DNA of 64,000 nucleotides. Origin: Lycorma delicatula. Its lineage: Eukaryota > Arthropoda > Insecta > Hemiptera > Fulgoridae. The position numbers were made by a program, and so were the translations under genes. The notes under the pieces are model-generated. The model searched no databases, was not told where the DNA came from, and worked only from the letters and a program-made list of their open reading frames with translations. Numbering within the stretch: the stretch's first letter is position 1; every line of letters starts with the position of its first letter. Shown here one piece after another: positions 12,891-25,048 of this stretch. The stretch spans positions 149,724,049 to 149,788,048 of the forward strand of contig NC_134460.1 of the NCBI RefSeq assembly GCF_047948215.1, in the 5' to 3' direction.

Positions 12891-13390
12891 ATGACTTAGA
12901 AGCCTATATATATATATACACACACACGAGGTGAAATACGGAATGCTGCAGTTGCACAGGTCCTATACGCGCACCACCAATGATGATAAAGAACTAGAAT
13001 CGAACGAACAATATAATATCGTTGGTATTTAATCGAATATCGTAGGTGTTTTAATAACAACTTGCTTTCACTGAAAGTACATTTCTTTTTTAATTCTCCT
13101 TAATTCTAAAATCATTTCTTTATTTTGTAATAGACGTAACCCATATTATGCCAAACTGTCAAGAAATTATTCTAAAATTATTTTAAAACAAAAAAAGTAA
13201 AATAATTACGCTCTCTCTCTCTCTCTATTTGTATGTGTGTGGTAAATATACACAGGGTGGTATATATATATATATAAAATAATTATTCTCTTCTCACTGT
13301 CTCTCTTTCTCACTCTCTCTCTCGTTCACTCTCTGTGTGTGTGTTTATGTACGCGTGTATATACATATATATATATAATATATATATGTA
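12890..13390. repeat. cluster of short simple repeats
   Basis: Separate (TA)n, (CA)n, (CT)n and (TG)n tracts at about 12905-12930, 13211-13240, 13260-13275, 13300-13345 and 13360-13390 with AT-rich sequence between. No gene seen. Confidence 0.85.
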
Positions 13391-15080
13391 ATAATTTTGG
13401 GTGATTTAGACCCTACTTTGCACATTCTACGGGTGTACTTATTTGTGACTTACGTGCAATCATGTAGCGGTCCTTTTAGAACAATCTTGTTTTTATTTTG
13501 TTTTTTTTTAATTTTTGAAGTAAACCCTAAGGCGCATGATAGTGCGTTCAGCCGCATGAAATTCTGAAATTCTCCGACAGATGTTTTTTTTAATGTCATT
13601 TATTTTAATAAATATTATTTATTTTTAAACTGAATTATATTTCTCAATAATTACATGTAAAATGTCTCTTTCAACTAAAATTATGTGCTAACATCATCAA
13701 TTTACATGTAACAATTTATCATGTTTTATAAATAAAACAACATAATATTACAACAATATAATACATTTTGTGAATATAACATTCTATTCGGGTTAGATTG
13801 AATTTTATGAAATACACAGGCTATTATTATTGAGGTCAGCGACCTAATTCGATTATTACACTAATTCTCGTCAGTGTACCTCAGCAAATTAACATCGGAC
13901 ATATAAGCGGATGAAGGGACTGTCTATTTACATCATCCGCTGTTATTGTGATTTTCTTTTGTCGTCTTTGAAAAGGATATCCAGACGTAAAATAAATTTG
14001 CCAAATCGACCTCAGAAAAATTTAGATAAACGGACGTGAAATTATGAGAAAAATACGTACGAAAGCCAAATATAACTAACACGAACCCAGAGTTTTCGTT
14101 TGATTTGTTTTACATTAGGCTTAGTATATTTATTTTGTTCCCTGCGTTACTCGGGCATCGATTTCAAAGGTCATTAGCCCTTCTCATATTCCTTTAAAAA
14201 AGAGATTAAATCACCAGAAGGATCATCAGATTTAAGGGTGTATAGAACCCTTACGTTTAATTAAAACACTATAAATAAACATAACATGAAACATTTAAAC
14301 AAACAAAACACACACATATAACACTTACATGGTATAAAGTGCCTGACATTTATATAAAAACGTTAAAAAATAAATAAAACTAAACGCGCAATGAAATAAA
14401 ATAAACAAAATATTTTGACGAAATCGTGAAAATTCACAACTTTATAATCGCATTTAATTTCGTATTTAGACTTCTCCATTTAAATTATATAACCGTTAAA
14501 TGAGATCTCAAAATTAAATTTTTATACATCTTTCATAGCTGCTGATGATCGGCGAAAATTCCTCTTGGGAAAATAGTGCCGGTTTCTCTTATCCGTAAGA
14601 GAGATTCAATCTTTTGCTTACACCTGGTAAAACAGATGGAGGTATTTCTCTCGTAGAAATCGCTAAGTATTCGGTAAAGCGATTCGGTGTTTCGTTGCCG
14701 ATTCACGTATTCTGACCGGTCCGGAATAGGTAGCGCTATGTTCACGTATTGCAGCCAAAAGATTGTTATTAAAGTTTTATACTTTATACGGATAGGAAAG
14801 GGATATTTTGAAAAGACATGCGTAGAGATATTTGCCGCATATCTTAATGTACTGTCACATGCCGAATTCAGACACTCACCGGGCGCGTACGGAAAGCGCA
14901 TGCGGCATATTTGATTCCGTTATTATGTATTACGTCTAACTTTCTTAGATGCGACTTTCTAGCCGGCTGAATATGCAATATAATCGTAATCGAGCTTCGA
15001 TTGAACCAATTCTTTATATGTCTCTATATGAGCCCCGATATTCGATCCGACCCGCAAATAGGATTGTCAGCATCGAAGTC
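13390..15080. other. AT-rich non-coding sequence
   Basis: The 122-codon open frame at 14533-14901 (minus) shows no motif or splice context and I do not call it a gene. Confidence 0.5.
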
Positions 15081-15420
15081 CACCCGGATCTAAGGGAACC
15101 CGGGTTCCCTTAATCAGCCGCCTCCCGCAGATTTAACCCGGGCCGGAGAGTCAGTTGCTGGCTGGCCCGTTATACCATCATAACAAGACTGCACGTAGCA
15201 GTAAGGACTCCGATACCCCTCCCCGTGGGACATCCCGGCCGATGGCCGAAGCGAGTGACTCACGCTGAGCGGCGCAAGTTTCGGTACAGCAAGCTCACAT
15301 CAGCACACCTTCAACTGGTTTCCACCACAGGGAGGAAAGATGAGCACTCCACGTCCGCACTCCGCCCAGTATCGGCGAAAAACAGATCACGGTCATACCT
15401 CCCGCGCCGTCGCAAATAAA
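15080..15420. other. GC-rich island, probable transposon or UTR remnant
   Basis: About 340 bp, clearly more GC-rich than the flanks. It contains the self-complementary gggaacccgggttccc near 15097 and long stretches such as gatggccgaagcgagtgact. An open frame at 15225-15419 has no recognisable motif. It could be an old LINE UTR; no assignment made. Confidence 0.35.
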
Positions 15421-17120
15421 TTACAAAAGTCTTGCCGGTAAGAGTTTTGTAATATATTTTTTTCTATTTTTTTACTTATTATATGGAACGCTTAAACAAT
15501 ATTTATTACCTATTATTGTATATCTACTATCTATTACAAATATTTAACATGTATTTTCTTTTTTTAAATTCTAAATTAATAACAGATTTTGATAATAGAA
15601 ATGTAGTGTGTTATATTTTTTAATATGAGTATCGTTTTGTTAAAAAGTTTTATTTATATTACAGAAAATTTTGTTTTTTGAACGGAAGAAATGATATCTG
15701 CGAGACTTACCGTGCGGTTTACAATTTCATTGTATTTTTTTTGGATATCACTGCGTTTTTTTATATTATTTTTTTATTTTTTTTTTATGAATTACTGATT
15801 GTCATCTTATGGATTTATTATTAAAATTTATCGCCTTTCTAGAACAATGAAATATACATTTTTTGAATTTCACGGCCAATTTTTTGTTTTTTTTTGATAG
15901 TAATATTCACTTCATACCATATTTTTCCTTTCTTAATGAAACTAGTATATAATGACCTTCACGAATCGAAGATCCGTGATGTAAAATTGCACTTATTACT
16001 TTGTAAGTGTAACACCCTCGGATTGTTATCGTATTCGTAGAAACACTTTTTATATTATTATTATTAAATGAACTTTTTTTATTTCTCCATCAATTAGTTC
16101 AAATAGTTCTGATTGTAGAATAAAAATTTTACCGATCGAATTTATTTCTGTTTTACGAAACAAATCTTTGTTGCCACATTTGCAACCGGTTTCCTACTGT
16201 TCGCATTATTTGTGTTTTATTAGCAGCTATAATCTCTTGTAAACTAACACTTTTTTTTCTTATTTTAATGAAGTGATGGGAATTAAAAAATATTGTTTCA
16301 ACTTCAGTATATTCATTTACATAAGAGCATTTACAATTAAAACAAGCTGTAGAATATTTTCTTTCATATTTTATATTTAAAGTACATTATCAAATTTTCG
16401 TACGCTACCTAGTACTATCAAGTACTGCTACCTAGCGGCGCGATTCGTAAACACACCTTTTTGAGGAAAGACTGACATATTCGAGTCCCACGGTTCATCA
16501 AATGGAAGAATAAAAATCTAACAAAATTCTAGATATATTTTGAAAGTATTCTTATTACAAATCTAACTGAACTGAAATATAATTTTTCATGCTTATTTTT
16601 TAATTTTTTTTTTCCATTTTCATTTCACTTTTAGGTTAGGTCATGTTTAGAACTGTAAGCATAGTTCGTTGACTTCGCCGTGTCGTCCAGTTCTGCGGAC
16701 TCTTAACGATGAAGTACTAACGAATTTCTTGATTAACTGTACGTATTTGTCAAACGCATCTAATAATCCTATATTACGTTAACTACTCTCTTTTTCACTC
16801 CTGTAACATTCCCTTTCTATTCTTTTATATATTTTATTATTTTTACTCAATTTACCAATTTTTTTATTTTATTTTTTTTAGTCAAGTAACCGGAGGCAGG
16901 TGCAGCCAGTCACACACACACAGTAACGGTGTCAGTGGCTGCGTCGGTTGAGCCACAGTGCCGTATACATTCGCACCCCTTAAAAAAAATCGGAATTCAA
17001 AAAACCTGAAAATAAAACCTGAAAGTATTTCTAAGCCCAGATCTGCTGAATATTTCGTTTAGTGTATCGGGGATTTGGAAAATTTACAATCGTTTTTCAT
17101 AATTTTTAACTTTCTTCTCC
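15420..17120. other. AT-rich non-coding sequence
   Basis: Many T runs; nothing identified. A short CA tract lies near 16912. Confidence 0.55.
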
Positions 17121-17410
17121 GCCTTTCAAGGTCGAATTTCAGAAACCTAGAAATTTAGTTATTAATATGAAGATTACACTCACGAAATGAGGTTGATTTC
17201 TTCATTCTCTACCGAGAAATCAAAAAAGTAAGCAGGGTTTCAAAGAAATTCAAAAATCCATAAACCTTGAAATAGAGGGTTTTAGATAACCCTTGAAATT
17301 CGGATTTCAAAAAATCTAGAAATTTGTTTTTAGATATTCACATGAAGATTACACACACTAAATTCAAGCTGATATCTTCATTCGTTACCGAGGAATTAAT
17401 AAATAGTAAA
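17120..17410 (+). repeat. imperfect tandem duplication, about 175-bp period
   Basis: 17125-17230 and 17295-17405 share atatgaagattacactcac / cacatgaagattacacacac, then gatttcttcattctctaccga / gatatcttcattcgttaccga. The copies are diverged. No gene. Confidence 0.6.
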
Positions 17411-17689
17411 TCTCATTGTTACTCCATTTTATCTATTTAAACTCGGAATTTAAAAAATCCTTTCTTAGTGTGCAGTTACTCCGTAAGAAGAACATGGATA
17501 CAAATTTTCATCGCTTCTTCAGTAGTTTATGCTTGGCGTTAATTACGAAATAAGATCTCTATTGAAATATATCTAGCGAAAAATATCTTGGGAGTGACTC
17601 GTTGTAAGAAAGAAGCAAGAAAATTTAGCAGCTCGCCATATAGCGACCCGAATGAGAAATGACAAGTGCAGCACCGTAACGGATTATTT

Positions 17690-18330
17690 ATTATTTACAA
17701 GTTTTAGTAAATATATTTTCATTTTTAGATAATATTTCCAAATAACCGTGATCTGTTAGATCGAGAGTGTATCTGATGGGTGCAAAACTTAGCCTTCAAC
17801 CTAGTAATAAATACCCCGTTTGAATTTTGAAAATCGGATAATTTTTTGCATAGATATTATAAGACCACCCCATTGCATATCCCGAAACAGCGCCCCAAGG
17901 GGATCCCATTTGTTACCAGTTGATGGTGACGATAGGTCTAACCTCCCACGAGGTCTCGTATACCTCATCGCTCTAGCCTCACACACATTCCCAATGGGAA
18001 GCCCATTATTGTTAAACAGAAATTTTTTTAATTATTTAATATTTTATTTAACGTAAATTTAATTCTATTATTTTTGTAATATTATTCATTCGAATTATTC
18101 AGTTCAAACCCAGCTCACACAGTGATAGAGACTCACAGTTCACAGTTCGTTTATTAAAGTTGATGCTTCAACCGGAAAATCTCCACTACTATATTCTATA
18201 TATTCGAGATGAAATGTATCTAAACCCTTCTCAGTTATGGGTACCAAGATGGGTAAAAATTTGGTTGCGATTGATCTTTTTTTGTTTATTCCGAACACAC
18301 AAAAGCCCTCTTCCTCTTTATATAATAGTA
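17690..18330 (+). repeat. interspersed repeat family R-A, copy 2 (longer)
   Basis: Same family as 5405-5925, extending further right through ctcagttatgggtaccaag and ctctttatataatagtatag. That extension recurs in inverse orientation at 28966-29195. Confidence 0.7.
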
Positions 18331-18489
18331 TAGAACAGTGTTTCTCAGCCCGCGGGGAGTGCCCTCATAGGAGAGCGTAAAACATTAAATGGGGGGGCGC
18401 TAGCATATAAAAAAAGAAAATGTTATTTAAAAAAATTATTAATTTACTGAAAGGAAAGCAAAACACAATACATTCTAACATAATCTTCT

Positions 18490-18492
18490 GTA

Positions 18493-18539
<47 letters not shown>

Positions 18540-18944
18540 GAATGTTTGCTTGTTTGTCCAGTTTGCGTTCTTATACCATTCATCCGATTGCAATGAAACT
18601 TTGACGAGTTGTTGCGCACACGCCCGCGAAAGTTTCTAAATTAGTTTGGTCCCGCTCGGTGGACTTAGGGTTGTGATATTTAAAAAATTGCATTTATGGT
18701 CCGATCTGGCTCATATTGAGAATAAAGATTAGTTACGTGAAAAGAAATATTTTTTTTGAAAAATGAATCAGGTAGGTGGCGCTGGTGTCGAGATATTTAC
18801 GAAACAAATACACAAACAAACTTTCTTCTTCTATATATATATATATATATAAATTTCCTCTCCTGTATTAAGCATTGCAGTGCTTCAGAGATATTTACGT
18901 CGAGATATTTACGAAACAAAGAAATATACAAACAGACTTTTTTC

Positions 18945-18996
<52 letters not shown>

Positions 18997-19375
18997 CAAT
19001 GTTCGTATGTGTGTCCGTTATAAACTAAAAAGCCACTGGGCCGATTTAGGCGTTGGTTTTTGCAAACCGCGTTGTCCGGAGAAGATTTAAAGCTAATCAA
19101 ATCCTTGATCTGACCAGTAGAAAGAAATTTGGGTATTTTGAACCGATTACTGTGTTTAGAGAGTAGTTTAAATTAAATCCGATAGGTAGTGCTGTTATGA
19201 CAATTGGATTTATTTACATTTTGACTTCTGTGAAGTGGAAGGTTAAATTTTGTGAAGTTCCATAATGCTGATTTTGTTATTATTTGATCAAACTTTCAAT
19301 TGTGTTAATTAATTAATATATATATATATATATATATATAATCTATCGATAGCGAAGCAGTGCCGGATCTGCTAG
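18490..19375 (+). repeat. TA-tract-punctuated repeat block
   Basis: Four (TA)n tracts (about 18495-18535, 18833-18851, 18949-18991, 19316-19341) separate AT-poor pieces starting aatgaatgtttgcttgtttg and aagacaatgttcgtatgtgt. Two pieces share gtcgagatatttacgaaaca. The block ends ccggatctgctagt, where CTAG followed by T after a short agcag/ctgct stem recalls a Helitron 3' end. The Helitron idea is an inference from the end alone; no Rep/helicase is present. Confidence 0.4.
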
Positions 19376-19844
19376 TAAATAATAAAATACACATTTATAA
19401 TTATATAATACACTTATAAATAGGATTGTACCAATACTCCACAATGTATTTAATAATTAATTTATGGACGTACTAAATTAAAAACAAGTTTAATAATTAT
19501 TACTGACTCCCTTGGGCCTGCTTGTCTTCCAGGGCAAAGTTTTCCGAAGGAAGGTGTAATATTAGAAACAGACACTAAATTCTTTTTTTTATATTTAGCT
19601 GAGATGTATATTTTGTCTTCAAAGCAGCCACCGCAAAATATCCGGTTTCGCAAAAGTAGGACGTTGAAAACGGTAATATACGAAATGCTCTTGTTTACAG
19701 TGCAGAAAACTCATCATCTATCCCTACCCAAAAATGCAATTTATTACTAAAGTGTCTTTTGATTTTGCCACTTGCCGTGAAGTCTATGAAGATTTCTTCT
19801 TCGGCAGTTGAGACCCTTTCGGGAGCATTTTGATATGGATCTTT

Positions 19845-20375
19845 AACCCGCTCGGAACTTTCTACCGAGTTGTCAGCAAGAAAATACTTTTTTAAATTCT
19901 TTGTCGGCATGGCTGAATGATGTTCTCTGAAACAGATGTTTTGGGGTTTTTTCACGACAAACGGCACCGGATACTTGGTTCCTGTTCAAGTCATGATGAA
20001 TTCAACCGAGTACATATAAATATTACGACGTAGAATCGTTCCATTCTTGCAAACCTTTGACGGGACATTTCAACACGACTTGGCCCCTCGTCATAATTCA
20101 AAACCAATCGATACTTTCACGCTGGAAAATCAATTTAATGTGCTCAATCGGCCTGGTAGTTCATCAGAGTTAAATCCCTTTGAGATCTTGTGAAATATTT
20201 TGAAGAGACGTTTAGGTGAGATGGATGTATGACAAAAGAACGCATGATAACTAACGCTATAAAAGTGCGGTTCCACGATGATGAAGTCAAGAACGTGGCC
20301 CTAATCCAGTGGATTCGATGCCAAAATGTCTTCAAGAGGTCATTTCTGCTAAAGGAGGGACACTTCATACTAATG
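19845..20375 (+). pseudogene. Tc1-like transposase, C-terminal half, decayed
   Basis: + strand with stops and frameshifts. WGFFTTNGTGYLVPVQ then MNSTEY (19950-20020) matches the Tc1 block WG.F..NG.G.L....G.MN...Y. FQHDLAPRHNSKP (20069-20107) matches the second catalytic Asp region (QQDNDPKH-type), and ELNPFEIL near 20171 matches the third acidic block (SPDLNPIEN-type, here degraded). The end of the coding region keeps the SMPKCLQEV pattern. The N-terminal DNA-binding part is missing and no TIR pair was found. Confidence 0.7.
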
Positions 20376-20758
20376 TATGTATTTGGCAGTGTATATAAAG
20401 GCGTAGAATTAATAAAAACGTAGTTTTTTGAAAAAGAGCGTTTGGTTTACTTTGTCCTAATTAATTTTCACAGTATAGTAGATAAACATGATTACTATAT
20501 ATTTAAGTACGCATGGATATAAATAAACGGAACCAGACAAACCTTTATCTGATACGAATACATATTTATAAAAAGATTTTGATTAGAGCGATTAATCTGA
20601 TTAAAGAAAACGCAATTAATTATAAAATAAATAATATAAACCGTTAACAAAGCCCATATTTATAGCTTAAAATATAAATAAAAGAAATAATACTAAATTA
20701 AAATACTGTATGTGAAGATTCACTCTAGTACAGTCAATTTGTATTTTTATTTAAAAAA

Positions 20759-21473
20759 CCTTACCTACCGATTGATGTTTTTTCCGTATGTTTGTGGTGA
20801 TGAGGGAAGCTTAACTCCAGATTTTTAACATCCTCCCTCCCATAGATTTTTGAAAAACTCAAAAAGTTTTTGAAATGCGTTTTTCTCTGAATCTATACAT
20901 TTTAGAGAATCATTTTTCAAACAAAAAATGTAGAAGACAATCTCCTCTACAATTAATGTCTTTGAAGTTATGCCGTATAATTTGAAATTGAAATACTAGA
21001 TGGCGCTGAAGTTGTAGAAAACGTGTTTTTTCGGTTTTTTTCACCGGAAAAAATTGTTTTTCGTCTGTATTGCATTTGGAAAAGTTGTTAATCTCAAAAA
21101 AACAGACAAATTTTATTTAAACAATGTTCTTGTACGACTTACCGTTTTGGAGCTGTAGCTTGTGAAAGTGTGAAAATTTTGTGAATTGGGCACGTGTTCG
21201 AAACCGGTCTAGTCGTTTATAACTTCAGCGCCACCTAGTATTTCAATTTCAAATTATACGGCATAACTTCAAAAACATTAATTGTAGAGGAGAATGTCCT
21301 CTACATTTTTTGTTTGAAAAACTTTTCCCTAAAATGCATAGATTCAGAGAAAACGCATTTCAAAAACATTTTGAGTTTTTCAAAAATCTATGGGAGGGGG
21401 GTGTTAAAAATCTAGAGTTAAGCTTCCCTCATCACCCCTAACGCATGGACAAAAGATCAATCGGTAGGTAAGG
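20759..21473. mobile_element. foldback element with about 255-bp inverted arms
   Basis: Left arm 20759-21013 and right arm 21221-21473 are inverse complements, about 90% identical by eye, with a 207-bp spacer. Outer ends are CCTTACCTACCGATT and AATCGGTAGGTAAGG. Each arm carries a nested small palindrome around 21279-21305 (right copy). No coding capacity is seen, consistent with a non-autonomous DNA (MITE/foldback) element. No clear target-site duplication. Confidence 0.85.
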
Positions 21474-21479
21474 ATTTTC

Positions 21480-22940
21480 AAATACAGCCTATTTTGATGA
21501 CAAATTACCTGTACTACTCTATTGTGAAGATATAAGTGAAAATGATGTACTCATCAGAGGTGCAAAAAACTAATGGTTTACAGGCTTTTTTCTATAATTT
21601 TTTAGTAGGTGTTTATTAAAAAATAGTTGAAAGAGCAATACTGTTTCTCTAAAAGAAAATATTTATTGTATAAAAAATACATTTTATTTTAAATAGATCG
21701 GTGGGAAAATATTGATATATTGGTCAGTTATTTGTTAATAAAAAGACTGATGATTTAACCGTAACAAAGATCTTTCTCAAAAACCTAATTATTGTTGTTT
21801 GATTATTACTGTTTATTAAAATAGTTTGATAGAGGCAGAAACTATTATATTTAAGAATAGGTGGTTATTGTTTTTAACTCTAAACTATAAGAGCACAGAA
21901 TGCTTAAAATTTTCCGAGAGAAATTGTTGATTTTAGAAGGGAATAGAAAACTCTTCCCGATCTATTCAGAAATCAATTTTACTAAAATTCTCGGGAATCA
22001 TAGCTTACTAAAGTTTTAGTAGTTGCATTAAAAACTTCATTTTATTTTTTAAAGTTTTAGTTGTATTACAAAGTTTTACAGAAATTCAATTTTTTTGTTG
22101 TTGAGTAATTTTAAAATATTTTTTTTAAACCATTCATTATGAACTCTGTTCATAATCAGTACAAATCTTTGTACTGATTTTCCTTTTGTCTATGATCTTC
22201 ACAAAATTGTTAGAAAGATTATAAAAAATTAACTTTGTCACTGTTTAAAAATAGTTACTGCAGTAGAGCTGCAGAGCTCCCGCAGTTAAAAACCACTCCT
22301 TGACTTCCGATAATGTGAATGGAAAGTCAGAGACAAAAGAACAAATTTTTAAGCGTGAAACACAAATTATCTATGCGATTTTAAAATCGTAGTTTTATAT
22401 TTATATTTTATTAATAACATCACACTTTAAAAGGTTGAAAATTTTACACTATTCTCCTACAAAAAAAACTTTTCCATTTTTTTTTTTCTTTTCAATGAAT
22501 ATAATCTATTTCATTCTATCTGAAACTCTGTTTAATTTTAATAAAAAAATAATAATAAATAAGGAGTAGATTTGTACCTGAAAGCATTTTAGTGAGAGAG
22601 ACGTAAAGCGGTGCCTCAAAAAAAGATAAATCTAGCGAAGATATAATTACATCACACTGAATCATTTTTATGTAATCGCTTATGTAATTATCTGTTTACT
22701 ACAGAAACAGCATATGTGAATCGTATGATTTACCGCAGTTCACAGATCATTCTATATCAAGAGCATTCTAATATCATTCTTAATCGGCTGTTTGATGATA
22801 TCGTACACAGTATACGGAGGGAAAAAATGAGAAGACAATTCTTTCCCTTCCCTCCATTTCTTTTGGTTTCTAGATTACGTGTTCTTGTTAATATGTTTAG
22901 CAACGCTGTGTAATAGTTTTATAGTCATTCTAAAAATTAG
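21480..22940. other. AT-rich non-coding sequence
   Basis: No coding or repeat signal beyond A/T runs; the 65-codon frame at 22716 is not supported. Confidence 0.55.
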
Positions 22941-23780
22941 CAATGCCTAGCGGTAGAGAGTCAGAAAGTTAAGTAGAGTTGAGTAAAAAAATAAAAGGAG
23001 TTTCAAATGTACAACAATATCACAAAAATGTAATTCGTACTGTTAAAGTTAAAGGGTTATCGCACAAATCGTATAAGGAAAGAGAAGTTTCTGCGAAAGT
23101 TCAGAGTAGTTATGCGTGAAAATGCGCTGAAAAATGTTTTTCTTTATGACTAAAACTACTCGTAATATTCGGGGAATAATTTCTAGTTTTTACCGAATAA
23201 AGATGCCCAGAAATGCTACTTGTAGAACTTGATGTAAAAAGGTTAGGGGATGTAAAGCAACATTGTAAAAGAAAGCAGTCCGCAAGTACTAACCGTGCCG
23301 GCGCAGTCGATGTGCCTTGTGTTTACACGAATAAAAAAAATAATTTTTTTTAATTATAATGTTAAGGTTGATGGAAGATTTCAGCAAGTTCATAAAAATG
23401 AATTCATCTATTATTTTCGTATTAGTAACAGAAGAGTACCCCGCTTATGCCAGTTACTGATATCTGACAAGAACCCTGAACATTTACGTGGGAAAAATCG
23501 TAGTGTCAGTGTCAAACCGGTTAAATCACTTGTCAAAATCCCGATCATATTTCAAAATATTAAGTTGGGAAACCCGTTACGGAAGGTCAAAAACCATAAA
23601 AGATCATCAATTCTACCCCTTAACGTCCTAAAAATTTCAGTACAACCTCATTTCCGGGAAGAGCGAAATCTTTCACTAGCTGTAATTCGCAAACAAAGCA
23701 TTGTAGGACATTTGTTTGTAAGAACTTTCTCCTTTATTTTCACGAGTAGAATAGGTTATGAAAGACCCGGTAAAACTTAG
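22940..23780 (+). pseudogene. degenerate gene-like locus, possible transposon-linked family
   Basis: The + strand carries an open frame of 161 codons (23295-23780). It contains NEFIYYFRISNRRVPRLCQL followed by SDKNPEHLRGKNRSV, and there are related blocks in other frames upstream (VKVKGLSHKSYKERE near 23050). The arrangement (basic N-terminal part, Cys/Phe-rich middle, RGKN motif) reminds me of a repetitive, unnamed protein family in arthropod genomes, but I cannot name it. Frameshifts between blocks and the lack of splice signals favour a pseudogene or dead mobile element over a host gene. Confidence 0.35.
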
Positions 23781-23841
23781 TGATGCACTCGGTATAAGAA
23801 CTCTTGTCAAAGTATTAATTGCTTATCTAAGATTTTAACTT

Positions 23842-24173
23842 TTTTTTGTCTTCAGTCATTTGACTGGTTTGATGCAGCACTCCAATCGTCTCTATCAAGT
23901 GCCAGTCGTTTCATTTCAGTATATCCCCTACTTCCTACATTCCTAACAATTTGTTTTCCATATTCCAAGTGTTTCCTGCTTGCACAATTTGTCCATCTAC
24001 CCGTCCCTCCAATATCAAAGTGACTATTCCAGGATGCCTTAAGATGTGGCCTATAAGTCTGTCTCTTCGTTTAGTTATATTTTTCCAAATCCTTCTTTCT
24101 TCATCTATTTGCCGCAACACCTCTTCATTTGTCACTTTATCCACCCATCTGATTTTTAACATTCTCCTATAGC
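23842..24173 (-). mobile_element. LINE 3' fragment, copy 1 (part of the chimeric unit)
   Basis: Minus-strand 3' end of the LINE family present in full at 25355-28639. It reads MLKIRWVDKVTNEEVLRQID and ends with the family's 3' tail ahead of a poly-A (t run on +). Compared with the copy at 31764, the last 190 bp differ at many positions while the inner 140 bp are almost identical. Confidence 0.9.
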
Positions 24174-24383
24174 AACAACGTATAACAAGAATTAAAAGTT
24201 TGTAAGTTCAGTTTTTATATATTTCTAACATCCATCATATTTTATTCAGTGTTGGACTTTTGATTAGGTTACATTGATTATTCTTCTGTATTATTCTGCC
24301 AGTTCTGTTATCTTTTTCAGTATTTGTTAAACAGTTCATCAATCGGGTTATTGATAGCTGTTCCATGATACAGCAAAATTCAG
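24174..24383 (-). repeat. chimeric 210-bp block fused to a LINE 3' end, copy 1
   Basis: Sequence not found in the full LINE, joined to the LINE fragment at 23842-24173. An almost identical block (one mismatch seen) is fused at the same LINE position at 32094-32306. On the minus strand it starts acctgaattttgctgtatca and has a short frame MEQLSITRLMNCLTNTEKD that closes after about 45 codons. Origin unknown. Confidence 0.85.
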
Positions 24384-24385
24384 GT

Positions 24386-24765
24386 GTCTCTTCTTTTAAC
24401 TACATATTTCCAAATGCTTCTTTCTTCATTGATTAGCCGCAACACCTCTTCATTTGTCACTTTATCCACTCATCTGATTTTTAACATTCTCCTATAGTAC
24501 CGCATTTCAAAATTTTCTCTGACCATCCAAGTTTCATCTCCATATACAGCTATGCTCCAAACATGTACTTTCAAAGATGATTTCCTGACATTTAAATTAA
24601 TTTTTAATGTAAAAAATTTATATTTCTGACTGAAAGCTTGTTTTGCCTGTGCTATTCAGCAATTTATATTGCTCTCGTCTTGCTTTGTCAATCTTTAGTA
24701 ATACTTCTTCGCAAATAACAAAATTTTTCTACTTCCATAAGAATTTAACCATAACAATTTAACTA
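24386..24765 (-). mobile_element. LINE internal fragment
   Basis: Minus-strand fragment matching about 25582-25950 of the full LINE (the region after the RT fingers/palm, including the KIRWVDKVTNEEVL-type block). It repeats roughly 115 bp already present in 24060-24173, so it is not simply the continuation of that fragment. More diverged than the full element. Confidence 0.85.
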
Positions 24766-25048
24766 CTGGCTTCCACAAAAAGCCAGTATACGAACATTAA
24801 TTAAGACTATTTACAAGTACAAAAATCAAATAAATTTTTTAAGTTAATATTTCAAATTATCGAGATTTTTTTCTTAATTCTAAAGCTAGACCTTGGACAA
24901 AAGGTAAATTGCATTTCCATGTGACCTGATAATTTCACAACACCAGAATACATCACAGTAAGCACTATAATGTGTAAAAGAGGAAATTCCAACGACTGAT
25001 TAATGAATTGGTTCCTGCATATTTTGAAAGTTAATCGATGCTGTTCTC

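Noticed and set aside
19695..19967. 90-codon minus-strand open frame
   Set aside because: It overlaps the + strand Tc1-like transposase remains, which have recognisable motifs; the minus frame has none.
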